Assembly (NCBI RefSeq): GCF_001544555.2
Contig: NZ_FCOK02000083.1
Coordinates: 1 to 43,624, forward strand
DNA from: Caballeronia udeis
Lineage (GTDB): Bacteria; Pseudomonadota; Gammaproteobacteria; Burkholderiales; Burkholderiaceae
DNA length: 43,624 nucleotides
Reading direction: 5' to 3'
Part shown: one piece after another, positions 1 through 8,193 of the stretch
Position numbering within the stretch: the first letter of the stretch is position 1
Layout: each line of letters starts with the position of its first letter
Notes under the pieces: generated by a model
Seen by the model: the letters and a program-made list of their open reading frames with translations, nothing else
Databases searched by the model: none
Told to the model about the DNA's origin: nothing
Program-made: the position numbers and the translations under genes

Positions 1-75
1 CTGCAAGCGGATGCCTATAGCGGGTATTCCGCGCTATATCGCGCTGGCCAGATTATCGAAGCCGCTTGCTGGGCC
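1..75 (+). pseudogene. IS66-family transposase (TnpC) internal fragment, cut by the RIT element
   Basis: The first 75 bases read in frame 1 as the IS66 TnpC stretch containing the second catalytic Asp (LQADAYSGYSALY) and ending in ACWA. In intact IS66 transposases this is followed by HARRKF. Here the reading frame runs straight into the terminal repeat of the RIT element at position 76. The 5' part of the gene lies outside the window, and the expected 3' part is not found on the other side of the RIT element. The sequence differs from the second IS66 copy at 4163-5153, so these are two different IS66 elements. Confidence 0.85.
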
Positions 76-99
76 CAGTATCCCGAGTATCGTTTTATG
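76..99 (+). repeat. RIT terminal inverted repeat, left
   Basis: The repeat starts CAGTATCCCGAGTATCGT and ends TTTATG. It is identical over 24 nt to the reverse complement of 4139-4162. Similarity falls off sharply inside the element. Because the repeat begins in frame with both interrupted IS66 genes, each gives the same read-through peptide, QYPEYRFM. Confidence 0.9.
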
Positions 100-170
100 C
101 TGAGAATCGAACGGTCGACGTTGTGTGGATAGCGTTGGGTGCCATCGTTACACCACATAAATCTCGTCTC

Positions 171-1187
171 TCACAGCGCATTCAGAAACGCGAGGAGGTC
201 GGATTTCGGCTTCCACGATCTCGCGTGCGCAGGCTCGATCCCAGCATGCCGCCAGAACGTTTCCAGCGCATCGCGCTTCATCTGAAGGTTCGTCTCGATG
301 TAGCGTCCAGTTGTCGCGATGCTCGCATGACCAAGATAGTCGCGAATGACTTCCACGCCGTTACCGGATTGCAGCAATCCGACGGCGCAACTGTGCCTCA
401 TGACGTGCGGCGTGACCCGCTTGTGGGCGAGTGCCGGCAGGTCCCGAGCCGCGGTCTGCACGTGCCGGCGCAGAATGTAGGCAATCCCGTCACGACTCAG
501 TGCTTCGCCGTGGCGATTGAGAAAAACATGCGACTGCGTGTCAGGATGATTGATCGTCCCTAACCGGCGAAGCGCCTCGGCAGTTTCGCGCCACAGCGGC
601 AGAAGTCGATCCTTGCGACCTTTACCGTGCAGTCGGACTTGCCGCGGAGTGGTGAGCTGCAGATCGTTCCAGCAAAGGCCCGCCGCTTCGCTGACACGCG
701 AACCGGTATTGTAGAGAAACAATAGTAACGTGTAGTCACGCCATCCACCGATCGTCTTTGTGTCGGGCTTTGCGAGAATCGCACGGACCTCATCCGCTTC
801 CAGATAGGTTGCTGGCCGATGCCGTGCCTTCTTTGCAGGAAGGGCGAGCGCTGCGGCATATTGATGCGAGTGAATGATGTCTGTGCGCAGCAGGTGCTTG
901 AAGAAACTTCGAATGGCGGTGCGCCGGCAGTTGCGCGTTGCCACCGAATTTGAACGGTCCGTCTCGAGATGAAGGAGGAATCTGGCAACCGTTTCGGCGG
1001 TCATGTCGCCGAGGTCAATGCCAGAAACGCTGCACCGCTTGTTTGCCGCGACGAACTCAAAGAAAAGCTTCAAGGCATCGCGATAGGCGCGCACCGTGTG
1101 GATGCTGGCACCGCGCATGCGTTGCAGGTACTCGGTGAAGAACGACTCAACCCGGATGAACAAGGCCGCGGATGGTGCAGTCTTCAT
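171..1187 (-). CDS. ritC: Tyrosine recombinase, third gene of the RIT trio (RitC)
   Basis: This 338-aa site-specific recombinase has an N-terminal SAM-like core-binding domain (about residues 12-105) and a C-terminal catalytic domain. The catalytic set is readable: Arg in NTGSRVSE, His-x-x-Arg in PHVMRHS, His in YLGHAS, and the nucleophilic Tyr in GRYIETN. It is the most canonical of the three recombinases. Its start codon overlaps the stop of the preceding recombinase by 4 nt (ATGA), indicating translational coupling. The role is inferred from RIT biology: the three proteins are thought to act together to move the element, but the individual roles cannot be read from sequence. Confidence 0.9.
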   Translation of the reverse strand: MKTAPSAALFIRVESFFTEYLQRMRGASIHTVRAYRDALKLFFEFVAANKRCSVSGIDLGDMTAETVARFLLHLETDRSNSVATRNCRRTAIRSFFKHLLRTDIIHSHQYAAALALPAKKARHRPATYLEADEVRAILAKPDTKTIGGWRDYTLLLFLYNTGSRVSEAAGLCWNDLQLTTPRQVRLHGKGRKDRLLPLWRETAEALRRLGTINHPDTQSHVFLNRHGEALSRDGIAYILRRHVQTAARDLPALAHKRVTPHVMRHSCAVGLLQSGNGVEVIRDYLGHASIATTGRYIETNLQMKRDALETFWRHAGIEPAHARSWKPKSDLLAFLNAL

Positions 1188-2152
1188 TCTGGAGGGGACG
1201 CACGGCGAAGATGGTTCTGGAGCCGCCGGCTGGCGAGATCCAGCAGTTGTGGCGTTGCCTTAAGGTAGACCTCTGTACCGAGCACGTCCTGATGACCGAG
1301 ATAGGCGGACAGCCACGGCAGCTTCGCGTGTACATCCGCTCCGGCAGACGCCCATGCCGTGAGACGATGCACCGCGAAGGCATGGCGCATCTCGTACGGT
1401 CTGGGTCCGATCCTACCGGCGGGTGGTTTGATCGACAATTGACGAAGCAAACGCCGAATTGCCTCCGATGCCGACTTCACCGTAAGCGGGGTTCCGTCCA
1501 GACGAATGAACAGTGCTTGCGGATCTTCGATGCAACGATTCCGAAGAACCTGTCGACGCGCTTCGAGATATTGATGCAGCTCACTGGCCAGATCCGGGCG
1601 GAATGCAACGATGCGGGATCGTCCCTTGCTATGCGAGACCAGGAAGACGTTTCGGCACAGATCAACTTCCTCCATACGCAGGCGTACCGCCTCTCCAAGA
1701 CGCAGGCCAGTGCAGTAAAGCACCAGCATCAATGCACGAAACATGGGCGCCCAGATCCAGCGGCCGTGATGTTCGCTCGCCGCATGCAGAAGCCGATGCA
1801 CTTCCTCCTGCGAGAAGATGTACGGAAGAAACAACGATTCCTTGACTGGCGCGAGCGCATGCTCGGGAACATATCCGGATGGATCGTTGCGGCGCCTATA
1901 AAGGCACAACTGACGGACTACTCCGAATTCCAGGCCTACCGTGACAGCCTTGCGTCCGGCGATGCGCGAGGACCATCGCCGAACGGCCTCATCAAGCGCC
2001 ACGGTCTGCTCGCCCCATTGTTCGGCAATGAATCGTACAAAACCGTTGAGCACAAACTCGCCGCGGCGATATTGCACGCCCATGGCGCGCCGGAAATTCA
2101 GAAAGTCCTTGGCATCACGCGCCATACCTGCGGCTGTCACGAGCGTCCTCAT
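1184..2152 (-). CDS. ritB: Tyrosine recombinase, second gene of the RIT trio (RitB)
   Basis: This 322-aa tyrosine recombinase starts in a 4-nt overlap with the upstream recombinase and ends in a 4-nt overlap with the downstream one. Motif I is present (CTGLRLGE, Arg), as are the second His (YLGHQD) and the Tyr (EVYLKAT). The box II motif, usually H-x-x-R, reads YEMRH, with Tyr in place of the first His. That substitution occurs in some tyrosine recombinases and does not by itself imply inactivity. The position in the trio and the motif layout support assignment as the middle RIT recombinase. Confidence 0.88.
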   Translation of the reverse strand: MRTLVTAAGMARDAKDFLNFRRAMGVQYRRGEFVLNGFVRFIAEQWGEQTVALDEAVRRWSSRIAGRKAVTVGLEFGVVRQLCLYRRRNDPSGYVPEHALAPVKESLFLPYIFSQEEVHRLLHAASEHHGRWIWAPMFRALMLVLYCTGLRLGEAVRLRMEEVDLCRNVFLVSHSKGRSRIVAFRPDLASELHQYLEARRQVLRNRCIEDPQALFIRLDGTPLTVKSASEAIRRLLRQLSIKPPAGRIGPRPYEMRHAFAVHRLTAWASAGADVHAKLPWLSAYLGHQDVLGTEVYLKATPQLLDLASRRLQNHLRRASPPE

Positions 2153-3384
2153 CGTGGCACCGGCAGTGAAACGTCTCGCAACTTCTCGGTTGCAATGCGC
2201 ACGTATGCTGAAATGGAATCCGGATCGCGATGACCGAGAATATCTGAGACTACTCTTGGGTCAGCGCCAAGGTCGATCTGGCGAGAAGCGCTGGAGTGAC
2301 GCAGTACGTGGCTGCCGAGGTAGGACGCTGTCAAACCGGCCACCGTGGCATGCCTGACCACAATGTGTCTGACCGCGCTCGAGCAAGTCAAAGGAGCGAA
2401 TGGCAGCCTGCACTGAAGAAACAGATGCCGGGTCGTTGCATGTGGTGGTCTTCCGTCGCGGAGATAGAGAGCCACGGCCTTCGCGACGGCCGGCAACAGC
2501 GGTAACGTGAAGGCCGTTCCGGTCTTCGGTCGAATCACCCGCAATGTTGCCGCGCTCCAGTTGATATCGTCTAGTCGCAGCCCGATCACCTCCCCGGCGC
2601 CGAAGCCATAGGTGCTCATCATCAGCAGCATCGCGTAGTCGCGCAGACCGCACGGATCTGATCGGTTCACAGCATGGAGTAACCGCTGCACATCCTCCCA
2701 TGGCAACGCCCGATGTGGATGCTCATACTTTGGCTGCACGGGCGCTATGACTGAATCGGCGAGATTGCGCGCGCTGCGGCCGCTGGCAAGCAGAAAGCGT
2801 GAGAAAGACCGGATGCTGCCGGCGATATCGGCTGTCGTGGTTCGGGCGTATCGACGACTGCAGTCAACGAGAAACGCATCGATATCAGCCAGCGTCATGG
2901 AGCGCCACGTGTGACCGCACTTGCGAAGATGCGCCAGAAAATAGCCTATGTGAGTCAGCTTCTTGTGCACGGTCGTCGGCGGACTGCCACGATGTGCAAC
3001 CAGGTGATCCCTGTATGCGCGCAGCACCGCCGTCGCGGGGGAACTGGCAGCCGGTGCAACCCGCCAAGTCGGCACGTCCCTTCCGAGCACACAATAGACA
3101 CGATTCAATTCGTAGACCGCCGTCCTGGCGTTCGCTGCTGCACCGGGGCCTAGATCATGCTGTCGGCGATACCAATGGACGAAGTGGCGCGCACCATCGA
3201 GAGTCAGCTGAGCCGGCTCATTCAGTCCGTGCTGTTCGCAATACGCCCTGAAGCGTCCGATCCATCGGAGATACACGCAGGCACTGCTGTCCTTTACGGA
3301 GCGGTCGTCACGCCATACATGGATGATCTCGGCTGTCGTCGGAGATGGCCAGGATCGGCGTGAATCGGTTGGTTCGAGCTGCAT
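2149..3384 (-). CDS. ritA: Tyrosine recombinase, first gene of the RIT trio (RitA)
   Basis: This 411-aa recombinase is the first-transcribed and longest of the three. The N-terminal half (to about residue 210) is an extended core-binding region. The catalytic domain shows HVLRHS (His-x-x-Arg), LGHRD (His) and SAYVRIA (Tyr). The motif I position, normally G-x-R-x-x-E, reads GFGAGE, so the first catalytic Arg appears to be replaced. I believe the same GxGAGE pattern occurs in other members of this subfamily, so it may be a family trait rather than a mutation. Its 5' end lies inside the 3' end of the upstream DUF6431-like gene. Confidence 0.88.
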   Translation of the reverse strand: MQLEPTDSRRSWPSPTTAEIIHVWRDDRSVKDSSACVYLRWIGRFRAYCEQHGLNEPAQLTLDGARHFVHWYRRQHDLGPGAAANARTAVYELNRVYCVLGRDVPTWRVAPAASSPATAVLRAYRDHLVAHRGSPPTTVHKKLTHIGYFLAHLRKCGHTWRSMTLADIDAFLVDCSRRYARTTTADIAGSIRSFSRFLLASGRSARNLADSVIAPVQPKYEHPHRALPWEDVQRLLHAVNRSDPCGLRDYAMLLMMSTYGFGAGEVIGLRLDDINWSAATLRVIRPKTGTAFTLPLLPAVAKAVALYLRDGRPPHATTRHLFLQCRLPFAPLTCSSAVRHIVVRHATVAGLTASYLGSHVLRHSSASRQIDLGADPRVVSDILGHRDPDSISAYVRIATEKLRDVSLPVPR

Positions 3385-4034
3385 ACTGTTTGCTCACAGT
3401 TGACCGCTGCAGCGTAAATCGGCTCGCACCTGCCGTCAGGCCCCGTGTCTTGTTGGTCAGACGCGCCACGGTCCGATACGCCTCGCTGCAATCGCAGAAA
3501 GCCCAGCGGCGCCGGTAGTTCGCTGAGTGTCTGTGGGGAAAGCTCACGCCTCAACTCCACGAGCGTACGAGACGAGCTGGCGTCGCCTGAGATGCCCCAA
3601 AGATGCCAGATACCAGGCGTTGGCGGATGCAGGGAAGATACTGCCTGGAGCGCTGCTTGAACCGCGCGCACCCTGCGGCGCAACCAACGCACAGCCGCCG
3701 GCAAACTCACGTCGTCCTGTCGCAGCGCATTGGCAGCGGCCTCCATGCTGCGCATACGCGGCACGCTCGCGGCGACAGCGTCGACTGAGCCAAGCAGACC
3801 CGGCAGCCTTGCAGAGAGAAAGTCCGGTAGGAGGCTGAAAGTTCGGTGTCCCTCAGGACAGTACCACCTGGCAATACGCATCCCTGATGGAGTCGCGCGC
3901 TCATAGGTGCCATGGCGAGCAAACGAGCACCCGCCAGAGGGGTGCAACGGACAACGGTACAGACGCACTGCGAGCCATTCGTGCTTCGCGATGTAGCTCT
4001 CGACACTTGATTGCGTTCGTAATGGGATCTGCAT
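3294..4034 (-). CDS. DUF6431-like zinc-binding protein carried by the RIT element
   Basis: This 246-aa protein resembles the DUF6431 family, which accompanies mobile recombinases. It has Cys/His pairs near the N-terminus (YRCPLHPSGGCSFARHGTY) and again at RWYCPEGHRTF, followed by the family-like phrase SLLPDFLSARLPG. An Arg-rich helical segment (AAVRWLRRRVRAVQ) could contact DNA. The ATG at 4034 is preferred; a GTG 39 nt upstream is the alternative. The C-terminal 90 nt overlap the start of ritA. A role as accessory DNA-binding factor of the RIT element is inferred only from position. The last 40 or so residues look poorly conserved. Confidence 0.65.
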   Translation of the reverse strand: MQIPLRTQSSVESYIAKHEWLAVRLYRCPLHPSGGCSFARHGTYERATPSGMRIARWYCPEGHRTFSLLPDFLSARLPGLLGSVDAVAASVPRMRSMEAAANALRQDDVSLPAAVRWLRRRVRAVQAALQAVSSLHPPTPGIWHLWGISGDASSSRTLVELRRELSPQTLSELPAPLGFLRLQRGVSDRGASDQQDTGPDGRCEPIYAAAVNCEQTVCSSNQPIHADPGHLRRQPRSSMYGVTTAP

Positions 4035-4138
4035 GTTCGCCGCCCGGACGCCGCACACCGATGGTGTCCACACAGATGATATGCCGAGTTGTTTGGCCCT
4101 TCAAACGCGCCCATTAGCCTCGGACGGCCGTTGCTCGA

Positions 4139-4162
4139 CATAAAACGATACTCGGGATACTG
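4139..4162 (-). repeat. RIT terminal inverted repeat, right
   Basis: This is a perfect inverted copy of 76-99. Beyond its outer edge the minus strand reads into the 5' part of an IS66 tnpC gene (GITEIGCMA, then the repeat). Confidence 0.9.
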
Positions 4163-5153
4163 AGCCATGCAGCCAATTTCCGTGATGCCCAGTTTGAATC
4201 CTGCTTTATAGCCGCTGTAATCGTCGACGACCAGCTTGCCACGCCAGTTGCCCCAGAAGGCGCGGGCATGTTCGCCAGATCTGCCGTCGGCGAACTCGTA
4301 CACGACCGCGCGCACCTCTGCGAACTGAGTCGACGTGTAGGCCCATAAATAGGCGCTATGCGTCTTCCCTTTGCCGGGGCTCAACATCCGCACCGGCGTT
4401 TCGTCTGCATGTAAGACGCTGTGGCGCAGCAGTTCCTCGCGAAGTGCGTCGACCAAAGGCTGCAAACGCACACCGCATACGCCCACCCAGCCGCCGAGCG
4501 TCGATTGTGGAATTGCTAGGCCAGCCCGGGCGAAGATGCGTTCCTGCCGGTACAGAGGAAGGTGGTCGCCGTATTTGGCGACCAACACCTGCGCGAGCAA
4601 GCCATTCGTCGGAATCCCTTTGTCGATCACATGCGGTGGCACCGGGCGCCTGGATCAACGTTTCGCACGCTTTACATGCCCACTTCCCACGGATGTGACG
4701 CTCAACAGTGAACACGCCCGGAGTGTAGTCGAGCTTCTCGCTGATATCCTCGCCGATGCGCACGCGTCGGCAGCCACAGGGGCAGCTCAACTCCGTCGGC
4801 TCGTGATGGATGTCGGTGCGGGGCAACTGGGGCGGCAACGACAAGCGTTTGGCCTGCTTGCGAGGTTTCTCCTGCGGCGCGTCCGAGCGCAGTTCATCCA
4901 ACTCGGCCTGCAGCGCGGCCAAATCCTCATCAATGGCCTCGTCCAGCAAGCTTAACTGCTCGGCGGTGAACTGTTCGCTGCGTCTGCCGAATTGCAGGCG
5001 TTTGATGACCGAGAGCTCATGGGTGAGCTGGTCAATGCGCGTTTGGCGGTAGTGCGATTCACGCGTCTTCTCGTCGACCTGGGTCATCAACTGGCGCGCG
5101 AGTGCGCGCAGTTGATCGGGGTTCAGGGCATCGAGATCAGTGGGTGAATTCAT
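4163..5153 (-). pseudogene. tnpC: IS66-family transposase TnpC, frameshifted and truncated
   Basis: The N-terminal 160 or so residues are a typical TnpC: leucine-rich coiled region, KRLQFGRRSEQF motif and the zinc-binding CPCGC...C..C segment. A run of G at 4644-4646 carries one extra base, so the frame shifts after ETLIQAP. The protein resumes in the next frame at PPHVIDKGIPTNG and continues through HADETPV (first catalytic Asp) and VVDDYSGY (second Asp). It ends at GCMA, where the RIT repeat begins. The distal catalytic Glu region is absent. Two independent lesions make a functional transposase unlikely. Confidence 0.88.
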
Positions 5154-5224
5154 GCATCAAGTTTGCCAGCACCTACAGGCTGGGGGAATCGAAACTGTTT
5201 ACGTCATTTGCTATACCACCGCGA

Positions 5225-5545
5225 TTACGTGGTCGTGCGCCAACGTCTGCAGGGCAGCCCGATCACGAGTGCGCGCAATTGCTCGGGATTCAATGTCTCA
5301 GCGATCTCACTATGGCCATTGGCCCAAACGAAATGACCCTTGTTCAAGCGTCGTGCAGCAAGCCAGACGCCAAATCCGTCGTACGCCAGCACCTTCATGC
5401 GTGTCGAACGCCGGTTAGCAAACAGATACGCATGGTGGGGCCGTGCGGACCCAAATACCTTCACCACGCGCGTAAGGATGGTATCGGCGCCGGCACGCAT
5501 ATCGAGAGGTTCGGTCGCAAGCCAAATGGCGTCGATGCGGATCAT
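5225..5545 (-). CDS. tnpB: IS66 accessory protein TnpB
   Basis: This 106-aa protein matches the IS66 Orf2 (TnpB) family. It starts MIRIDAIWLATEPLDMR and contains HHAYLFANRRSTRMKVLAYDG and the LNKGHFVW stretch that are characteristic of the family. The start at 5545 overlaps the tnpA stop by 4 nt (ATGA), the normal IS66 arrangement; an upstream in-frame start would add 18 unrelated residues. TnpB is required for transposition in the family, but its biochemical activity is poorly defined. It appears intact although its element is dead. Confidence 0.88.
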   Translation of the reverse strand: MIRIDAIWLATEPLDMRAGADTILTRVVKVFGSARPHHAYLFANRRSTRMKVLAYDGFGVWLAARRLNKGHFVWANGHSEIAETLNPEQLRALVIGLPCRRWRTTT

Positions 5546-5937
5546 CGCAGCACCTCCCGAACCCAAGCTGCGCTGTCGCTCAAACAAAAGTGCGGCCACA
5601 GCACCGACACGGTTGTGCCATTGCGCTGAATGTCGATTCGCACGTTCACTTGCGCCGCATCGGGCGCTTGTGGTGTCGGCACGGTCATTGGCAGCGCGAC
5701 GAAGGCTGGCTTGAGCTCGACATCAACCGGCTTGGGCGCAGGCAGCGCAGCGTCGCTAGGATCGGCGGCCTCTTTGATCCAGCGCCGCAGCACATTAGGA
5801 TTCAAGCTATGCGAGATCGCAACGGCGGAACATGAAACTCCGACCTGCCGACATTGTTCGATAAGCTCTGACTTAAACGACGTGCTGTAGGTGCGCCGTG
5901 TGCGCCCTGTCGGAATGTCTTGGGAAATAGTGTGCAC
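5542..5937 (-). CDS. tnpA: IS66 family protein TnpA
   Basis: This 131-aa protein begins with a helix-turn-helix segment typical of IS66/IS3 OrfA proteins (RRTYSTSFKSELIEQCRQVG, then SCSAVAISHSLNPNVLRRWI). A proline-rich linker and a C-terminal beta segment follow. It probably binds DNA as an accessory transposition factor. It is the first gene of the IS66 operon and is coupled to tnpB by a 4-nt overlap. Confidence 0.88.
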   Translation of the reverse strand: MHTISQDIPTGRTRRTYSTSFKSELIEQCRQVGVSCSAVAISHSLNPNVLRRWIKEAADPSDAALPAPKPVDVELKPAFVALPMTVPTPQAPDAAQVNVRIDIQRNGTTVSVLWPHFCLSDSAAWVREVLR

Positions 5938-6217
5938 GTGTCCGCTTCCTGATCGTGGAAACGTATGCTCTTACGCCCGGGACCAGAAAACCAGATGAGT
6001 TCGCCGGATGCTTACTTACCGCCCGCATCGTAATGCTTAGGTTTGCCAAATATAGGTGCGGGACGTAACAGCAGCGGCGCAAGGCCGGGCGGGTTGGCTT
6101 TATGCATTAATTGCGAAGTGGCCCTTTCCGGCGAACGCCTCGCTGACCTTAACGCGTAATTGCGAAGCCCCGACCGCATTACAGCAGGACATCCTCAGTT
6201 CTTGGACCGGGACGTCC

Positions 6218-6496
6218 TCAAGCCGATTGCGCTGCTGTTAGCTTAGGGCCGCCGCGCAACGTCGCAACTGCCGTTCCCGGCTCCTTTCGCCTGTCGCTAA
6301 CCTGCTCAATGCCATTTTTCAGCACCGATTCGCAAAATGCTAATCGCGCGCGGTAGTAGTCCGCGTGTACTTGTGCATCAAGAATTCGTTGCTCGGCTTG
6401 AAAGAGCTCCAGACGGAGTTCAGGCAAAGCCTTTTGCGCCTGCTGCTCCACAGTAGGCGCGTAACGTGCGGCCCAGTTTGCTATCCATCGCAACAT
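6218..6496 (-). CDS. Small hypothetical helical protein
   Basis: This 92-aa protein is mostly alpha-helical (ELRLELFQAEQRILDAQVHADYYRARLAFCESVL). A good ribosome-binding site (AGGAGA) lies 8 nt before the ATG, which supports it as a real gene. I do not recognise a domain. The predicted long helix with heptad-like spacing suggests oligomerisation. It stands alone between the IS66 end and a gene-free stretch, and nothing in the surroundings indicates a role. Confidence 0.6.
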   Translation of the reverse strand: MLRWIANWAARYAPTVEQQAQKALPELRLELFQAEQRILDAQVHADYYRARLAFCESVLKNGIEQVSDRRKEPGTAVATLRGGPKLTAAQSA

Positions 6497-7122
6497 ATTG
6501 ATCTCTCCTGCCGCGTCGCCCTATGTCCGGTCGCTTGCGTCTGGACAGCAAACGACCGCATCCGAGCGATTGAAATCTTTACGTTTACAACTTCCATCTA
6601 AACATAACAAAGTTCAGCGTAAAACAATGCCGATCGGCACATTAAAATCTCGAGTGTTGCGAAAATGTCTCAGCCCAGCAAATGCCGGGCGTCGCGAACT
6701 GCGCCGTGTCCGACTGCGGCAGGATGCTATGCCTGAAAGTATGTTTATGTTTTCGATTCATGACGTTGAAACGACTGAGTCGTTTCAGTGGCGAGCACCT
6801 CGGCCCGTGTGCAGCGGGCGGACGACTGATGTCGGAGACCGCTCCGATTAAGGCCATGACGTCCCACCAGTTCGGTTGACTGCACGGCGAGCTGCCATCG
6901 ATGGATCGGAGCTCCCAGCATCGCACCAGCTCCAAAACACGACATTCCTAAAAAAGCTCTGGCATGCAAAAACATGACGATTTAGCAGAATACTTAAAAA
7001 GTGTCACAGGTGTTAGGTCAAATCGTAAGAAATGCGTTGCCCAGAGTGGCGCTCCGTTCAAATTTGCGAACGCGGCGGTACGGCAATTTGTGAACAAATA
7101 TAATCTGGCTATTAATTCTATA
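6497..7122. other. Gene-free stretch of about 625 bp
   Basis: No open frame with coding-like composition or a ribosome-binding site was found on either strand. The sequence is AT-richer than the IS66 region to its left. It may hold the promoter of the small gene ending at 6496 and the 3' flank of the Sel1 operon. No strong terminator hairpin was recognised. Confidence 0.5.
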
Positions 7123-8187
7123 TTACTTATTGATGTAGTTATCCATGGCTTTTAATATGTCTCCGGGCCTCTCCATCGATCGGGTCAACGCCTGTGCCGC
7201 TTCGATTTCGTGGTTATTCAATTTTTTAGCAATCACCGATCGATATGCGGAAGCAATGTGACTTGATGACAGCTCGCCAGCTGCGGCCAGGTTAGAAAGC
7301 GCATATGCCACCACGAGATTTTTGGAGACGCCGGAACCGTTGCCGTACATTAACGCGAGTTTTGCTTCACCATTAGCATTTCCGTGGTCGGCTGATCTCC
7401 GGAACCACGCGACTGCTTCCTTGTAGTCTTGCGGCACGCCATAGCCGTTCAAGTACATCGTACCCAAATCGTGTTGGGCGTTATCATTTCCCTGATCGGC
7501 TGCCTTGCGAAACCAGTCCATGGCCATGTGGTAGTCTTGGGGCACGCCATACCCGTAGAAGTACATTGCGCCCATGTCGTCCTGAGCCTGGGCGACACCT
7601 TGGTCGGCCGCTTTGCGGAACCAGCGTAGAGCTTCCGTGTAGTCCTTCGGCACGCCCTGACCGGTCGCATACAGCCCGCCGAGCGCGCGCTGTGCAGCGG
7701 CCTCTCCTTGCTGAGCCGCCTTGCGGTACCACTCCGCAGCTTCTTTGTAGTCCTGCTGTACGCCGGTGCCGTCTGCGTACATCGCGCCCAACAGGCCTTG
7801 ACCATCAGCATTTCCTCGCTCGGCCGATTTACGGGACCAAGCTACAGCCTCTTTATAGTCCTGTGATACTCCCCGGCCGTGATAGTACATAGCAGCTAGA
7901 TAGAATTGGGCGTCCCCGTTTCCTTGATCGGCCGCTTTGCGGAACCACGTCACCGCTTGCACGTCGTTACGTGGTGTGCCCTTGCCTTCGGCATACATGT
8001 GTCCTAGCTTGTCTTGCGCGCGAGCATCTCCTTCCTGAGCCAACGGCCGCCACTGTTCGAACGCAGTTTTAAAGTCACCCTTCTTTGCCGCGGTCAGGCC
8101 TTCATCGAAGCCCGCCGAAACGGGCATGGCAATCACTGTCAGCCAGAGACCGATCGTAAGTGCACTACATGTGGACGGCTTATCCAT
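7123..8187 (-). CDS. Exported Sel1-like repeat protein
   Basis: This 354-aa protein begins with a signal peptide (hydrophobic segment about residues 8-24, likely cleaved after VSA). Seven tandem Sel1-like repeats of about 36 residues follow, each with the pattern A-Q-x-x-L-G-x-x-Y-x-x-G-x-G-V-x-x-D-Y-x-x-A-x-x-W-x-x-K-A-A. Sel1 repeats form alpha-alpha solenoids that mediate protein-protein contacts, often for secreted or envelope complexes. The C-terminal 70 residues lie outside the repeats. It starts only 6 nt after a second exported protein, so the two probably form an operon. No enzymatic motif is seen. Its partner is unknown. Confidence 0.85.
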   Translation of the reverse strand: MDKPSTCSALTIGLWLTVIAMPVSAGFDEGLTAAKKGDFKTAFEQWRPLAQEGDARAQDKLGHMYAEGKGTPRNDVQAVTWFRKAADQGNGDAQFYLAAMYYHGRGVSQDYKEAVAWSRKSAERGNADGQGLLGAMYADGTGVQQDYKEAAEWYRKAAQQGEAAAQRALGGLYATGQGVPKDYTEALRWFRKAADQGVAQAQDDMGAMYFYGYGVPQDYHMAMDWFRKAADQGNDNAQHDLGTMYLNGYGVPQDYKEAVAWFRRSADHGNANGEAKLALMYGNGSGVSKNLVVAYALSNLAAAGELSSSHIASAYRSVIAKKLNNHEIEAAQALTRSMERPGDILKAMDNYINK

Positions 8188-8193
8188 GCATGC

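Larger units (their letters stand above)
76..4162 (-). mobile_element. RIT (recombinase-in-trio) element, 4087 bp
   Basis: Three consecutive tyrosine recombinase genes on one strand overlap by 4 nt each, which is the hallmark of RIT elements. They are enclosed by a perfect 24-bp terminal inverted repeat (76-99 and 4139-4162). A DUF6431-like gene sits upstream of the trio inside the repeats. Both ends abut IS66 transposase coding sequence immediately after the conserved C-W/M-A codons. The two IS66 halves are different elements in opposite orientation, so the flanks are not the two sides of one simple insertion. The ends are set by where the repeat identity starts and where the IS66 frames break. 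Confidence 0.85.
4163..6015 (-). mobile_element. IS66-family element remnant (tnpA, tnpB, 5' part of tnpC)
   Basis: The tnpA-tnpB-tnpC order is standard for IS66. The right end is placed at 6015 because the minus strand there begins GTAAGCATCCGGCGAAC, the form typical of IS66 terminal repeats. This end is a judgement, as the opposite repeat is not in the window. The element is broken at its left by the RIT terminal repeat inside tnpC. Confidence 0.7.

Noticed and set aside
6108..6167. TAATTGCGAAG occurring twice 49 bp apart next to the IS66 end
   Set aside because: Only two copies, no dyad and no link to a gene or element end could be shown.
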